Assembly (NCBI GenBank): GCA_031278655.1
Contig: JAITJZ010000088.1
Location: 1 to 54,026, forward strand
Length of the DNA stretch: 54,026 bases
Source of the DNA: Bifidobacteriaceae bacterium
GTDB taxonomy: Bacteria; Actinomycetota; Actinomycetes; Actinomycetales; WQXJ01
Direction of reading: 5' to 3'
The position numbers were made by a program, and so were the translations under genes. A model generated the notes under the pieces. That model saw only the letters and a program-made list of their open reading frames with translations. It had not been told where the DNA came from and searched no databases. Of the stretch, positions 42,665 to 50,904 are shown one piece after another (within the stretch, counting starts at the first letter, position 1; every line of letters begins with the position of its first letter).

Positions 42665-45352
42665 ATGGCGCAAGCCCTCTATAGGATTGGGCGCTTCAGC
42701 GCCCGCCGTCGGCTGACGGTGATCGCGTTCTGGCTGGTGGCCCTGGCCGCCGCCGTTTTGGCGCTGGCGCTCGGCGGCGGGACGCTGGCCTCGACCTTCA
42801 CCATCCCCGGCACGGTCACTGCCGAAGTCAGCGCCGAACTGTCGCGCCAGGCGCCCGAGTTGGCGGGCATGACCGGGACCGTCGTCTTCAGCGACGAGGA
42901 CGGCGAGGCCTTCACGGCCGAGCAGCGCGAACAGATCAGCGCCGCCCTCGCGGACGTCGCCGATGTCACCAAGGTCCGCGCCGTGGTGGACCCCTTCGCG
43001 GCCGAGGCCGAGCGCCAGGCCACCGAACTCGAACTCGACCAGGGCCAACAACTGTTGGATCAGGCCCGCGTCCAGTTGGACCAGGGCCGCGCCCAGTTGG
43101 AGGCCGGCGTCAGCCAGTGGCAGGCGGCCTTCGACGCGGCCACAGCGGCGGGCGGCGCGGGCGCGGGCGCGGGCGCGGCGGGCGGCGCGGGCGGCGCTGA
43201 CGGCGGGGCGGGCGCGGGTGGCGGGGACGGCGCCCAGGCGCCGACCGCCGAACAGGCGGCTCAGATTCTGGCCCAATTGGAGGCGCAGAAGGCCGAACTC
43301 GACGCCCAGACCAAGGCCCTGGACGAGGCCGAGGCCGAACTGGACGCGCAGGACGCCAACTTGGCGCTGGGGCGCCAACTGCTCGACTTCGCCAAGGAGG
43401 TCCGCACGGTCTCAACCGACGGCGGCTGCGCCGTGGCGGCGATCATGTACGAGGACGACCAATTCGCCCTCCCGCAGGAGTCGAAGACCGAGGTCATGGA
43501 GCTGTTGGAGGCGGCCCCGCTGGATGGCGTCGAGGTCGACTTCTCGGCCGAGATCGCTCAGACCACCGAAGGACTGCTCGGCCTGGGAGAGGTCATAGGC
43601 CTGGGCGTGGCCGCGATTGTGCTGCTGGTGGCGTTGCGGGTGGCGTTCGCCGCCGCCCTGCCGGTGGTCACATCGCTGATCGGCGCCGGGACTGGCGTGG
43701 CCGGCACGCTGGCGCTGTCCGGGGTGGTCGACATGTCATCGATCACGCCGGTGCTCGGGATCATGCTGGGGCTGGCGGTCGGGATCGACTACGCCCTTTT
43801 CATCATGCTGCGCCACCGCCGCGAACTGCGCTCCGGCCGGGCGCTGGCCGACTCGATCGCGCTGGCCACCGGCACGGCTGGCAACGCCGTCGTCTTCGCC
43901 GGCGCCACCGTTGTGATCGCGCTGGCGGCGCTGAACGTTTGCGGCATCCCTTTCCTGGGCGTCATGGGTTGGGTCGGCGCGGCCAGCGTGGCGCTGGCCG
44001 TGCTCGTCGCCATCACCCTGGTGCCCGCGCTGTTGTCGCTGTTGGGACGCCGTTTGCTGCCAAAGGCTGAACGCACGCCCGCGCCCGATGCCGTGGTCCC
44101 CGACTCGGGCCCGGGGGTCCGCTCGGCCGCCGGGACAGCCGGAGGGGTGGGCGATGGCACGGTTGACGGGACCGCCGCGGCCACGGCCGCTGAGACAACC
44201 GGCGGGGCCGTTTCGGAACTTCGCCCGATGTCGACTGGCCGGGCCGCGCTCAGCGTCGTCCTCGCCATCGGCGGCCTTTTGGCGGTCGCCATACCGGTCG
44301 GGTCGATGCGTCTGGGCCTGCCGGACGGGTCGGCCGAGCCGACCGACTCGACCTCCTACCGCGCCTTCATGGCTGTGGCCAGCGAGTTCGGGCCGGGGAT
44401 GAATGGGCCGCTGGTGGTGGCGGCCCGGCTGCCCGCCCCGCTGGCGGACGAAGCCCAGTTGGAGACACAGGTGGCCGTCGCGACCGAGCTGATGGGTCAG
44501 GCGGACGTGGTGGCGGTGGTGCCGGCGGCCGTCGGCCCCGCCGGTGACTTCTTGGCTTTCCAGGTGATTCCGTCCCAGGGCCCCGCCTCCGAGTCGACAG
44601 AGGACCTGGTGCGCCGGTTGCGCGCGCTGACGCCTTTGGAGGGCGGGATCGAGCTTGGTGTGGCCGGGCAGGCCAGCGGGAACATCGACATCTCGGAGAT
44701 TCTGGAGGACGCGCTGGCGCCCTATTTGGCTGTGGTGGTGGGGTTGTCCCTGCTGATCATGATGACGGTTTTCCGCTCGGTGCTGGTCCCGGTCATCGCC
44801 ATGGCTGGGTTTGTGCTCTCGTTCTTGGCGGCGCTGGGCGCGGTCGTGGCCGTCTACCAATGGGGTTGGTTGGACTTCATGTTCGACGTGCACGATCCAG
44901 GTCCGGTCTTGAACTTCGTTCCCCTGCTGCTGGTGGGGGTGATCTTCGGCTTGGCGATGGACTACCAGCTGTTCATCGGCTCCGGCATGCGCGAGGCCTT
45001 CGCGCACGGCGAGCCGGCGCGGATTGCCGTCATCCATGGGCTGCGTGGCGGCCGGGCGGCGGTCAGCGCGGCGGCCCTGATCATGATGGCCGTCTTCGGC
45101 GGGTTCATCTTCTCGGACCTGGCGATGGTCCGGCCGCTTGGGTTCGGGTTGGCGGCGGGCGTCATGTTCGACGCCTTCGTGGTCCGCCTGGTGCTGGTCC
45201 CGGCGCTGACGCATCTGGCCGGTCCGGCGGCGTGGTGGTTGCCGCGCTGGCTCGACCGCGTCCTGCCCCGGGTCGACCTTGAGGGCGCAGCCCTCGAACG
45301 CGGCCCCTTCAACCCGGCCCGGGCCGCCGACGGCCCTGTGACGGTCCAGTGA
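42665..45352 (+). CDS. MMPL/RND-superfamily transporter
   Basis: 895-aa exporter of the MmpL type, often for lipids, siderophores or drugs. TM1 is 'LTVIAFWLVALAAAVLALALG'; the first extracytoplasmic domain (about residues 45-310) contains a heptad-like coiled coil ('LDQGQQLLDQARVQLDQGRAQL') and an Ala/Gly tract ('GGAGAGAGAAGGAGGADGG'). The second set of helices has 'LVGVIFGLAMDYQLFIGSGMREA', with the conserved Asp-Tyr pair of proton relay, and the first set has 'GLAVGIDYALFIMLRHRREL'. The ATG at 42665 replaces the track start at 42395, which lies in tetR. Co-transcribed with tetR. Confidence 0.88.
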   Translation: MAQALYRIGRFSARRRLTVIAFWLVALAAAVLALALGGGTLASTFTIPGTVTAEVSAELSRQAPELAGMTGTVVFSDEDGEAFTAEQREQISAALADVADVTKVRAVVDPFAAEAERQATELELDQGQQLLDQARVQLDQGRAQLEAGVSQWQAAFDAATAAGGAGAGAGAAGGAGGADGGAGAGGGDGAQAPTAEQAAQILAQLEAQKAELDAQTKALDEAEAELDAQDANLALGRQLLDFAKEVRTVSTDGGCAVAAIMYEDDQFALPQESKTEVMELLEAAPLDGVEVDFSAEIAQTTEGLLGLGEVIGLGVAAIVLLVALRVAFAAALPVVTSLIGAGTGVAGTLALSGVVDMSSITPVLGIMLGLAVGIDYALFIMLRHRRELRSGRALADSIALATGTAGNAVVFAGATVVIALAALNVCGIPFLGVMGWVGAASVALAVLVAITLVPALLSLLGRRLLPKAERTPAPDAVVPDSGPGVRSAAGTAGGVGDGTVDGTAAATAAETTGGAVSELRPMSTGRAALSVVLAIGGLLAVAIPVGSMRLGLPDGSAEPTDSTSYRAFMAVASEFGPGMNGPLVVAARLPAPLADEAQLETQVAVATELMGQADVVAVVPAAVGPAGDFLAFQVIPSQGPASESTEDLVRRLRALTPLEGGIELGVAGQASGNIDISEILEDALAPYLAVVVGLSLLIMMTVFRSVLVPVIAMAGFVLSFLAALGAVVAVYQWGWLDFMFDVHDPGPVLNFVPLLLVGVIFGLAMDYQLFIGSGMREAFAHGEPARIAVIHGLRGGRAAVSAAALIMMAVFGGFIFSDLAMVRPLGFGLAAGVMFDAFVVRLVLVPALTHLAGPAAWWLPRWLDRVLPRVDLEGAALERGPFNPARAADGPVTVQ

Positions 45353-45407
45353 CGGGCGGCCGCTGTTGGGCGGCCGCCGGGCGGCCGCTGTTGGCGGCCT
45401 TGAGAAA

Positions 45408-45442
45408 CGGCGCTGGCCAGCCCCCGACTCTGGCCAGCGCCG
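45408..45442 (+). terminator. Strong hairpin after the mmpL gene
   Basis: CGGCGCTGGCCAG and CTGGCCAGCGCCG form a perfect 13-bp stem with a nine-base loop, 56 nt past the stop codon. No T-run follows, as is common in high-GC genomes. Confidence 0.6.
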
Positions 45443-45609
45443 GGTGGTGTCCCGGGCCTGCGGCCGGGACGAGCGGCGGCGCCAGACGCCGGGCCTGCCC
45501 CCGGCGCCGGCGTTCTGGCTAGTCACGCGACATCGCCTCGGTTGAGTGAGGGTTCTGCCGTCTCCCACCACAGTACCTCGCGGTTGGGACCAAAGCCCCC
45601 TCCGCGGCC

Positions 45610-45625
45610 CGTGACGTTGGTCACA
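45610..45625. promoter_or_regulatory. CRP/GlxR-like site
   Basis: CGTGACGTTGGTCACA matches TGTGA-N6-TCACA at nine of ten arm positions. It lies about 190 bp before the arabinose regulator gene. A cAMP-receptor-type input to the arabinose genes is plausible but the distance is long. Confidence 0.45.
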
Positions 45626-45638
45626 TTTCGCCTGCGGC

Positions 45639-45773
45639 GCCAGCGCCCGGACTGCCGCCCCGAGCCCGGCGCCAGCGCTCGGCCAGCGCCCGGACTGCCG
45701 CGCCCGAGCCCGGCGCCAGCGCCCGGACTGCCGCGCCCGAGCCGGGCGCAGCGCCCGGCCAGCGCCCGGACTG
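45639..45773. repeat. Four spaced copies of GCCAGCGCCCGGACTG
   Basis: Copies start at 45639, 45682, 45715 and 45758 with GC-rich spacers that are themselves partly repeated (CCGCGCCCGAGCCCGG). No coding frame is credible. Confidence 0.65.
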
Positions 45774-45790
45774 CGCCGGAGGCGCCTCAG

Positions 45791-45805
45791 TGTTAGCCCT
45801 AAACT
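45791..45805 (+). promoter_or_regulatory. -10 box overlapping a degenerate LacI-type operator, arabinose regulator
   Basis: TGTTAGCCCTAAAC (45791-45804) is a degenerate version of TGTTAGCGCTAACA. TAAACT (45800-45805) inside it is a good -10 box 6 nt before the GTG at 45812, suggesting a leaderless, weakly self-repressed gene. Confidence 0.5.
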
Positions 45806-45811
45806 AGGGGT

Positions 45812-46855
45812 GTGACCAGTCAAGACGCTCCGGCCCGGCGGCCGTCAATGTTCGATGTCGCCAAGCTCGCCGGTGTTTCACATCAGACCGTCTCACGGGT
45901 GCTCAATCAGAGCCCGGCCGTGGCTGAGCCCACCCGCCGCCGGGTCCTGGACGCGATCGCCGCCAGCGGCTACCGCCGCAACCAAGCGGCCCGCCAACTG
46001 GCGACCGCCCGCAGCGCGGTGATCGGCGTCATCACCCCCAGGACTGAGCTTTACGGGCCGTCGCGTTCCGTCCTAGCCATCGAGGCGGCCGCGCGCGAGC
46101 GCGGCTACTGGGTCTCATTGGCGTCGTTGCCGCAGGTCACGGCCGAAGCCATGACCGCGGCGCTGGATCATTTCATGGACCAGTCGGTCGCCGCCGTGGC
46201 CGTGGTGGCGCCCAACCCGCAAGCCTTGCGGGCGCTCGAAGAAGCCACCGACCTGCCCCCGGCCGTCGCCGTCACCAGCGGCCCGGCCGCGCCCGGCCTG
46301 GCGGTGGCGGATGTGGACCAGTTGGCCGGATCGGAGTTGGCCACCGAATACCTGATCGGACTGGGACGCAAGCGGATCGCGCACATCGCCGGCCCGGCCG
46401 ACTTCTACCATTCGCGCCTGCGGGCGCAAGTCTGGGCTGAGACCCTGCGCCGCCACGGGCTCGAAGCCGATCTGACCGTCAGCGGCGACTGGTCCGGCCC
46501 CTCCGGCGTGGTCGCCGCCACCCGTCTGCTGGCGGCCGGGCCGCCGGACGCCATCTTCGCCGGGAACGATCTGATGGCGATGGGCGCCATGGTGGCGCTG
46601 CGGCGGGCCGGTTTGAGCGTTCCCGGGGACGTCGCCATCGTCGGCTTTGACAACGTGCCCGGCAGCGACGTGACCGAGCCGTCCCTGACGACCATCGACC
46701 AAGACCATGAGGCGCTTGGCCGCGCCGTCGTCGATCTGCTCCACGCGCGCCTGAGCCGCCCCGCGCGGGCCGCCGCCCCCGAGCCCCAACCGGACGCGGT
46801 CCAGCAACCAACCGTGCTGGTGGCGCCGCGCCTGGTGGTCCGGGAATCGGCCTGA
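45812..46855 (+). CDS. LacI-family regulator of arabinose genes (AraR-like)
   Basis: 347 aa. The HTH is 'MFDVAKLAGVSHQTVSRVLNQSPAVAEPTRRRVLDAIAASGYRRN' at residues ~12-55, with the hinge 'AARQLATARS' and a sugar-binding domain ending 'GDVAIVGFDNVPGSDVTEPSLTTIDQD'. GTG start at 45812. It is convergent with araA. A perfect TTAGCGCTAAC operator lies between araD and araB, and a degenerate one overlaps its own -10 box. The most economical model is repression of araDA and araB, relieved by an arabinose-pathway sugar. Confidence 0.88.
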   Translation: MTSQDAPARRPSMFDVAKLAGVSHQTVSRVLNQSPAVAEPTRRRVLDAIAASGYRRNQAARQLATARSAVIGVITPRTELYGPSRSVLAIEAAARERGYWVSLASLPQVTAEAMTAALDHFMDQSVAAVAVVAPNPQALRALEEATDLPPAVAVTSGPAAPGLAVADVDQLAGSELATEYLIGLGRKRIAHIAGPADFYHSRLRAQVWAETLRRHGLEADLTVSGDWSGPSGVVAATRLLAAGPPDAIFAGNDLMAMGAMVALRRAGLSVPGDVAIVGFDNVPGSDVTEPSLTTIDQDHEALGRAVVDLLHARLSRPARAAAPEPQPDAVQQPTVLVAPRLVVRESA

Positions 46856-46868
46856 CCGCCGCCAGCCC

Positions 46869-48350
46869 TCAAAGACCGCGTGCCAGCCGGTAATAGGCCT
46901 GGTTCCAACGCAACCGGTCCCGGAAGGCCGGGTAGGTGGTGGCGGAGTCGATCAGCGCCAACTCCGTCCCCGCCATCTCCGCGAACTCGCCCCATTCGGC
47001 CGCGCCGATCGCGGTCGAGATGGCTGTGTGGTGCGGGCCGCCGGCTGTGATCCAGCATTCGGCGCTGGTCGCCAGGTCGGGTTGCGGCGCCCAGACCGCG
47101 CGCGCCACCGGCAGGCGCGGCATCGGCGGATGCGTCGCCACCACCTCGGCGCTGTTCCCGACCAGGCGGAAACGGTCGCGCATGTCCGCCAACCCCACCA
47201 GAATGGCTGGCCCTGGGTCGGTGTCGAACACCAGCCGAACCGGGTCGGAGCGCCCGCCGATGCCGAGTGGGTGGATTTCGAGGCGCGGCCGGCTGGTCGT
47301 CAGCGACGGGCAGACCTCGAGCATGTGCGCGCCGAGGATGCACTCGGCGCCCGGCACCAGGTTGTAGGTGTAGTCCTCCATCAGGCTGGCGCCGCCCGGC
47401 AGGCCGGCGCCCATCACCTTGGCGGCTCGCACCAGCAGCGCGGTCTTCCAGTCGCCCTCGGCGCCGAACCCGTAGCCGGCCGCCATCAGCCGCTGCACCG
47501 CCAGGCCCGGCAGTTGCCGGAGCCCGCCCAGGTCCTCGAAATTGGTGGTGAAGGCGGTCGCGCCGGCGGCCTCCAGCAGCGTCTTCAGGGCCGCCTCCTG
47601 GCGGGCGGCGTCGCGCAGCGACTCGTGGCGTTCCCCGCCCGGCAGCAGTTCCGGCGCCGCGTCGTAGAGGTCCAGGCACTCTTGGACAATGCTCTCGGTT
47701 TGGCTTTCCGGCGCCGCCGCCACCGCCGCCACCAGGTCGTTGACCGCGGTTGTGTTCACATCTGAGCCGAACACCAGCTCGGCTTCAACCTTGTCGCCCT
47801 CGGTCACGGCCACGTTTCTCATGTTGTCCCCGAAGCGCATGACCGACCCGGCGCGGGTGGCCTGCCAGCCGCAGGCGGCCCGCGCCCAGGCCACGAGGCG
47901 CGCCAGCACCTTCGGGTTGTCGACGTGCCCGGCGATGACGCTGCGCCGCACCCCCAGCCGGGCGGTGGCGTAGCCGAACTCGCGGTCGCCGTGGGCGGCC
48001 TGGTGGAGGTTCATGAAGTCCATGTCGATGGTTTCCCAGGGCAACTGCGCCTCGGCCTGGGTGTGCAGGTGGGCGAGCGGCTTGGTCAGGGCGTCCAGGC
48101 CCGTGAGCCACATCTTTGCCGGGCTGAAGGTGTGCATCCAGGCGATCACGCCCACGCAATCAGCTTCGACATTGGCCTGGGCGAGCTGCCGGGCGATGGC
48201 GGACTTGCTGGTCAGCACGGGTTTCCAGGTGACTGTCAGGGGCAGGTCGCGGTCCAGCGCGGCGGCGATCCGCCGCGAGTTCGCCTCCACCTGCGCCAGC
48301 GTCTCCGGCCCGTAGAGGCCCTGCGAGCCGGTCACGAACCAAACCTCCAT
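46869..48350 (-). CDS. araA: L-arabinose isomerase
   Basis: Converts L-arabinose to L-ribulose using Mn2+. 493 aa, the usual length, with '[23 protein letters not shown]' at the N-terminus, '[16 protein letters not shown]' and the metal-ligand regions '[10 protein letters not shown]' and '[13 protein letters not shown]'. AAAGGAAAG precedes the ATG. It lies 31 nt downstream of araD on the same strand and is the second gene of an araDA operon. Confidence 0.96.
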   Translation of the reverse strand: MEVWFVTGSQGLYGPETLAQVEANSRRIAAALDRDLPLTVTWKPVLTSKSAIARQLAQANVEADCVGVIAWMHTFSPAKMWLTGLDALTKPLAHLHTQAEAQLPWETIDMDFMNLHQAAHGDREFGYATARLGVRRSVIAGHVDNPKVLARLVAWARAACGWQATRAGSVMRFGDNMRNVAVTEGDKVEAELVFGSDVNTTAVNDLVAAVAAAPESQTESIVQECLDLYDAAPELLPGGERHESLRDAARQEAALKTLLEAAGATAFTTNFEDLGGLRQLPGLAVQRLMAAGYGFGAEGDWKTALLVRAAKVMGAGLPGGASLMEDYTYNLVPGAECILGAHMLEVCPSLTTSRPRLEIHPLGIGGRSDPVRLVFDTDPGPAILVGLADMRDRFRLVGNSAEVVATHPPMPRLPVARAVWAPQPDLATSAECWITAGGPHHTAISTAIGAAEWGEFAEMAGTELALIDSATTYPAFRDRLRWNQAYYRLARGL

Positions 48351-48381
48351 TGGTCTTTCCTTTCTGTTCAGGGGCCGGCCG

Positions 48382-49059
48382 TCACTGGCCGTAAATGTTC
48401 TGGTAGCGCTCGTAGAGCTGGTCGATCTCGGCTTGGGTCAGGGGGGCCAGCGCCCCCGCCTGGCGGGCGATGTGAACGGTGCGCGCGACTTCCTCTGCCA
48501 TGACGGCGGCTTTGACGGCCGCCTTGGCGTCTTTGCCGATGGTGAAGACGCCGTGGTTGGCCATCAGCACGGCCGGCGAGCGTGAGCCAGCCAGGGTCTC
48601 GACAATGCCTCGGCCGATCGAGTCGTCGCCGATCATCGCCAGCGGTCCCACCGGTATTGGGCCGCCGAACTCGTCCGCCATCATGGTCAGCACGCAGGGT
48701 ATTGGTTCGCGCCGGGCCGCCCAGGCGGTCGCGTAGGTGGAATGGGTGTGGACCACGCCGCCGACGTGCGCCAGGCGCCGGTAGACGTAGGCGTGGGAGG
48801 CGGTGTCCGATGACGCCTTGGCCGTTCCCGCCACCACCTCGCCTTGGAGGTCGGTCACCACCATGGCCTGTGGGGTCAGTTCCTCATAGGTGACGCCGGA
48901 GGGTTTGATGACCATCAGGTCCTCGCCCGGGACGCGGGCGGAGACGTTCCCGGCCGTCCAGGCCACCAGCCCCCAGCGTGGCAGTTCGGCGTGCAGGCGC
49001 GCCACTTCGGCGCGCAACTCCTCGACGCGGGCGCGAGCTGAGCTGGGGATGGTGTTCAC
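48382..49059 (-). CDS. araD: L-ribulose-5-phosphate 4-epimerase
   Basis: Class II aldolase-like zinc enzyme that makes D-xylulose 5-phosphate. 225 aa from the GTG at 49059, which has GAAAGGGG seven bases upstream; the track's ATG at 49146 would pass through the operator region and is rejected. Zinc-binding His residues lie in '[13 protein letters not shown]', with the family blocks '[31 protein letters not shown]' and '[22 protein letters not shown]'. It leads the araDA operon and is divergent from araB. Confidence 0.95.
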   Translation of the reverse strand: MNTIPSSARARVEELRAEVARLHAELPRWGLVAWTAGNVSARVPGEDLMVIKPSGVTYEELTPQAMVVTDLQGEVVAGTAKASSDTASHAYVYRRLAHVGGVVHTHSTYATAWAARREPIPCVLTMMADEFGGPIPVGPLAMIGDDSIGRGIVETLAGSRSPAVLMANHGVFTIGKDAKAAVKAAVMAEEVARTVHIARQAGALAPLTQAEIDQLYERYQNIYGQ

Positions 49060-49116
49060 TGTTGGACCCCTTTCAGCGGTCTGTTCCCGGCAGCGCCTTT
49101 GACCTGCCGCCTCATC

Positions 49117-49131
49117 GATGTTAGCGCTAAC
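49117..49131. promoter_or_regulatory. Perfect LacI-type operator between araD and araB
   Basis: GTTAGCGCTAAC (49120-49131) is a perfect 12-bp palindrome with central CG. It overlaps the -35 region of the araB promoter (-10 TATAAT at 49151-49156). On the minus strand it also overlaps a TAACAT that could be the araD -10. One bound repressor could therefore block both directions. Confidence 0.75.
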
Positions 49132-49150
49132 GCGGGCAGACCTCAAGCCG

Positions 49151-49156
49151 TATAAT
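49151..49156 (+). promoter_or_regulatory. araB -10 box (TATAAT)
   Basis: Consensus TATAAT, 41 nt before the araB start, giving a leader of about 35 nt that contains AAGGAGG. Confidence 0.7.
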
Positions 49157-49197
49157 CAGCTATGCGCCCGGACGCCACCCGTCAAGGAGGATTGGAA

Positions 49198-50874
49198 ATG
49201 GCCACATCCCAGCACGCCGCCCCCGGATCGAACAACGCTGGCAGCCCAAGCCGACCGGACGCCCCGGTGGGCGAGCGGATCGCGGCTGGCGAGGGCTGTC
49301 TCGGCGTTGAACTGGGCTCGACACGGATCAAGGCCTGCCTGATCGGCCCCGGCGGCGAGGTCTGGGCGACCGGCTCGCACGAATGGGAGAACCACTATCG
49401 CGGCGGGCTGTGGACCTACGGGCTGGACGAGGTCTGGGACGGGCTGGCCGCCAGCCACGAGGCTCTGGTCGCGGACGCGCGCCGGCGCCACGGCGTTGAG
49501 ATCCGGTCCTACCGGGCGATCGGCGTCAGCGCCATGATGCACGGCTACCTGGCGTTCGACCGCGCTGGCGAATTGCTGACTCCGTTCCGGACTTGGCGCA
49601 ACACCAACACCGGCCCGGCGGCGGCGGCGCTGAGCGAATTGTTAGCGTTCAACATCCCGCTGCGCTGGTCGGCGGCGCACCTTTATCAAGCCGTCCTGGA
49701 CGGCGAGCCGCATGTGGGCGAGGTCGATTTCATCACCACCCTCGCGGGCTACGTCCACTGGCAGTTGACCGGCCGCAAGGTGCTGGGAGTCGGCGACGCC
49801 TCCGGCATGTTCCCCATCGACTCGGCGGCGGGCGACTGGGACGCGCCCATGCTGGCCGCCTTCGACGCGCTGATCGCCGAGGGCGGGCGGACCGCGCCCC
49901 GAGGGTCGCTGCGCGACCTCCTGCCCCAGGTCAAACTGGCTGGTCAGGAAGCCGGGCGGTTGACCGAGGCGGGCGCCGCGCGACTCGACCGCTCGGGCCG
50001 GTTGGCGGCGGGCATCCCCCTCTGCCCGCCCGAAGGCGACGCCGGCACCGGCATGGTCGCCACCAATGCCGTCGCCCCCGGGACCGGCAACGTCTCGGTC
50101 GGCACGTCGATTTTCGCCATGGTGGTGCTGGACGGGCCGCTGGCGCGGCCGCACCCGGAGCTGGACCTGGTCACCACCCCTTCAGGCGACCCGGTCGCCA
50201 TGGTCCACTGCAACAACGGGGCCAGCGAACTGGGCGCTTGGGCGGGCGTCTTCGGCGAGTTCGCCTCGGCGCTGGGCGCCGGTCCGGCCGGGGCCGGCCT
50301 GATCGACCCGGACCGCGTCTTCGAAGTCCTGTTCCGGGCGGCCTTGGAGGGCGAGCCTGACGGCGGCGGCCTGCTGGCGTACAACCTGCTCTCCGGCGAG
50401 CCGGTTGTCGGCCTGACCGAGGGGCGGCCGCTGATCCTGCGCACCCCGGACAGCCGCCTGACCCTGGCGAACCTCATGCGCGCCCAGTTGTACGCCGCCT
50501 TCGCCGCGCTGGCGCTCGGCATGAGGGTGCTGGCCAGCGAGGACGTGCGCATCGACGCCATCTACGGCCATGGCGGCATCTTCAAGACCGAGGCCGTGGC
50601 GGCGCGTCTGCTGGCGGCGGCCATCGGTGCCCCGGTCGGCGTGGCGGCATCGGCCGGCGAGGGCGGGGCCTGGGGGATCGCGCTGCTGGCGCGTTACTTG
50701 GAGGCCGCCCAGGCCGGGCTGTCCTTGGCGGACTTCCTCACCCAAAACGTCTTTTCCGATGCCGCCGCCCAGGTCACAGCCCCGCAACCGGAAGACGTGG
50801 CCGGCTTTGCGGCCTTCCTGAAGCGTTACGAGGCCGGGTTGGCGATCGAGCGCGCCGCCGTCGAAGCGACCTGA
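49198..50874 (+). CDS. araB: Ribulokinase (FGGY-family, AraB)
   Basis: Phosphorylates L-ribulose. 558 aa from the ATG at 49198, seven bases after AAGGAGG; the track start at 49162 lies 5 nt after the -10 box, too early for the leadered transcript. The N-terminal sugar-kinase fold shows 'CLGVELGSTRIKACLIGPGGEVWATGSHEW' and 'AIGVSAMMHGYLAFD', and the ATP-binding C-terminal half has 'DAIYGHGGIFKTEAVAARLLAAAIGAPVGVAASAGEGGAWG'. The sequence is of the type found with araDA in actinobacteria. Position opposite araDA and the shared operator support the substrate. GTTAGCGTTCAA at 49641-49652 is a half-degenerate operator core inside the gene. Confidence 0.93.
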   Translation: MATSQHAAPGSNNAGSPSRPDAPVGERIAAGEGCLGVELGSTRIKACLIGPGGEVWATGSHEWENHYRGGLWTYGLDEVWDGLAASHEALVADARRRHGVEIRSYRAIGVSAMMHGYLAFDRAGELLTPFRTWRNTNTGPAAAALSELLAFNIPLRWSAAHLYQAVLDGEPHVGEVDFITTLAGYVHWQLTGRKVLGVGDASGMFPIDSAAGDWDAPMLAAFDALIAEGGRTAPRGSLRDLLPQVKLAGQEAGRLTEAGAARLDRSGRLAAGIPLCPPEGDAGTGMVATNAVAPGTGNVSVGTSIFAMVVLDGPLARPHPELDLVTTPSGDPVAMVHCNNGASELGAWAGVFGEFASALGAGPAGAGLIDPDRVFEVLFRAALEGEPDGGGLLAYNLLSGEPVVGLTEGRPLILRTPDSRLTLANLMRAQLYAAFAALALGMRVLASEDVRIDAIYGHGGIFKTEAVAARLLAAAIGAPVGVAASAGEGGAWGIALLARYLEAAQAGLSLADFLTQNVFSDAAAQVTAPQPEDVAGFAAFLKRYEAGLAIERAAVEAT

Positions 50875-50899
50875 CCCGGGCGCGCGGGCCGCGCCCGGG
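50875..50899. terminator. Bidirectional hairpin between araB and the zinc-ribbon gene
   Basis: CCCGGGCGCG and CGCGCCCGGG form a perfect 10-bp stem with a five-base loop directly after the araB stop and 6 nt before the convergent stop. Confidence 0.6.
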
Positions 50900-50904
50900 G
50901 GCTG

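Larger units (their letters stand above)
45353..45811. other. Intergenic region between mmpL and the arabinose regulator
   Basis: 459 bases without a credible gene. In order: a GGCGGCCGCTGTTGG repeat (45357-45398), a strong terminator-like hairpin (45408-45442), a CRP-like site (45610-45625), four spaced copies of a 16-mer (45639-45773) and a promoter/operator at 45791-45805. Confidence 0.6.
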
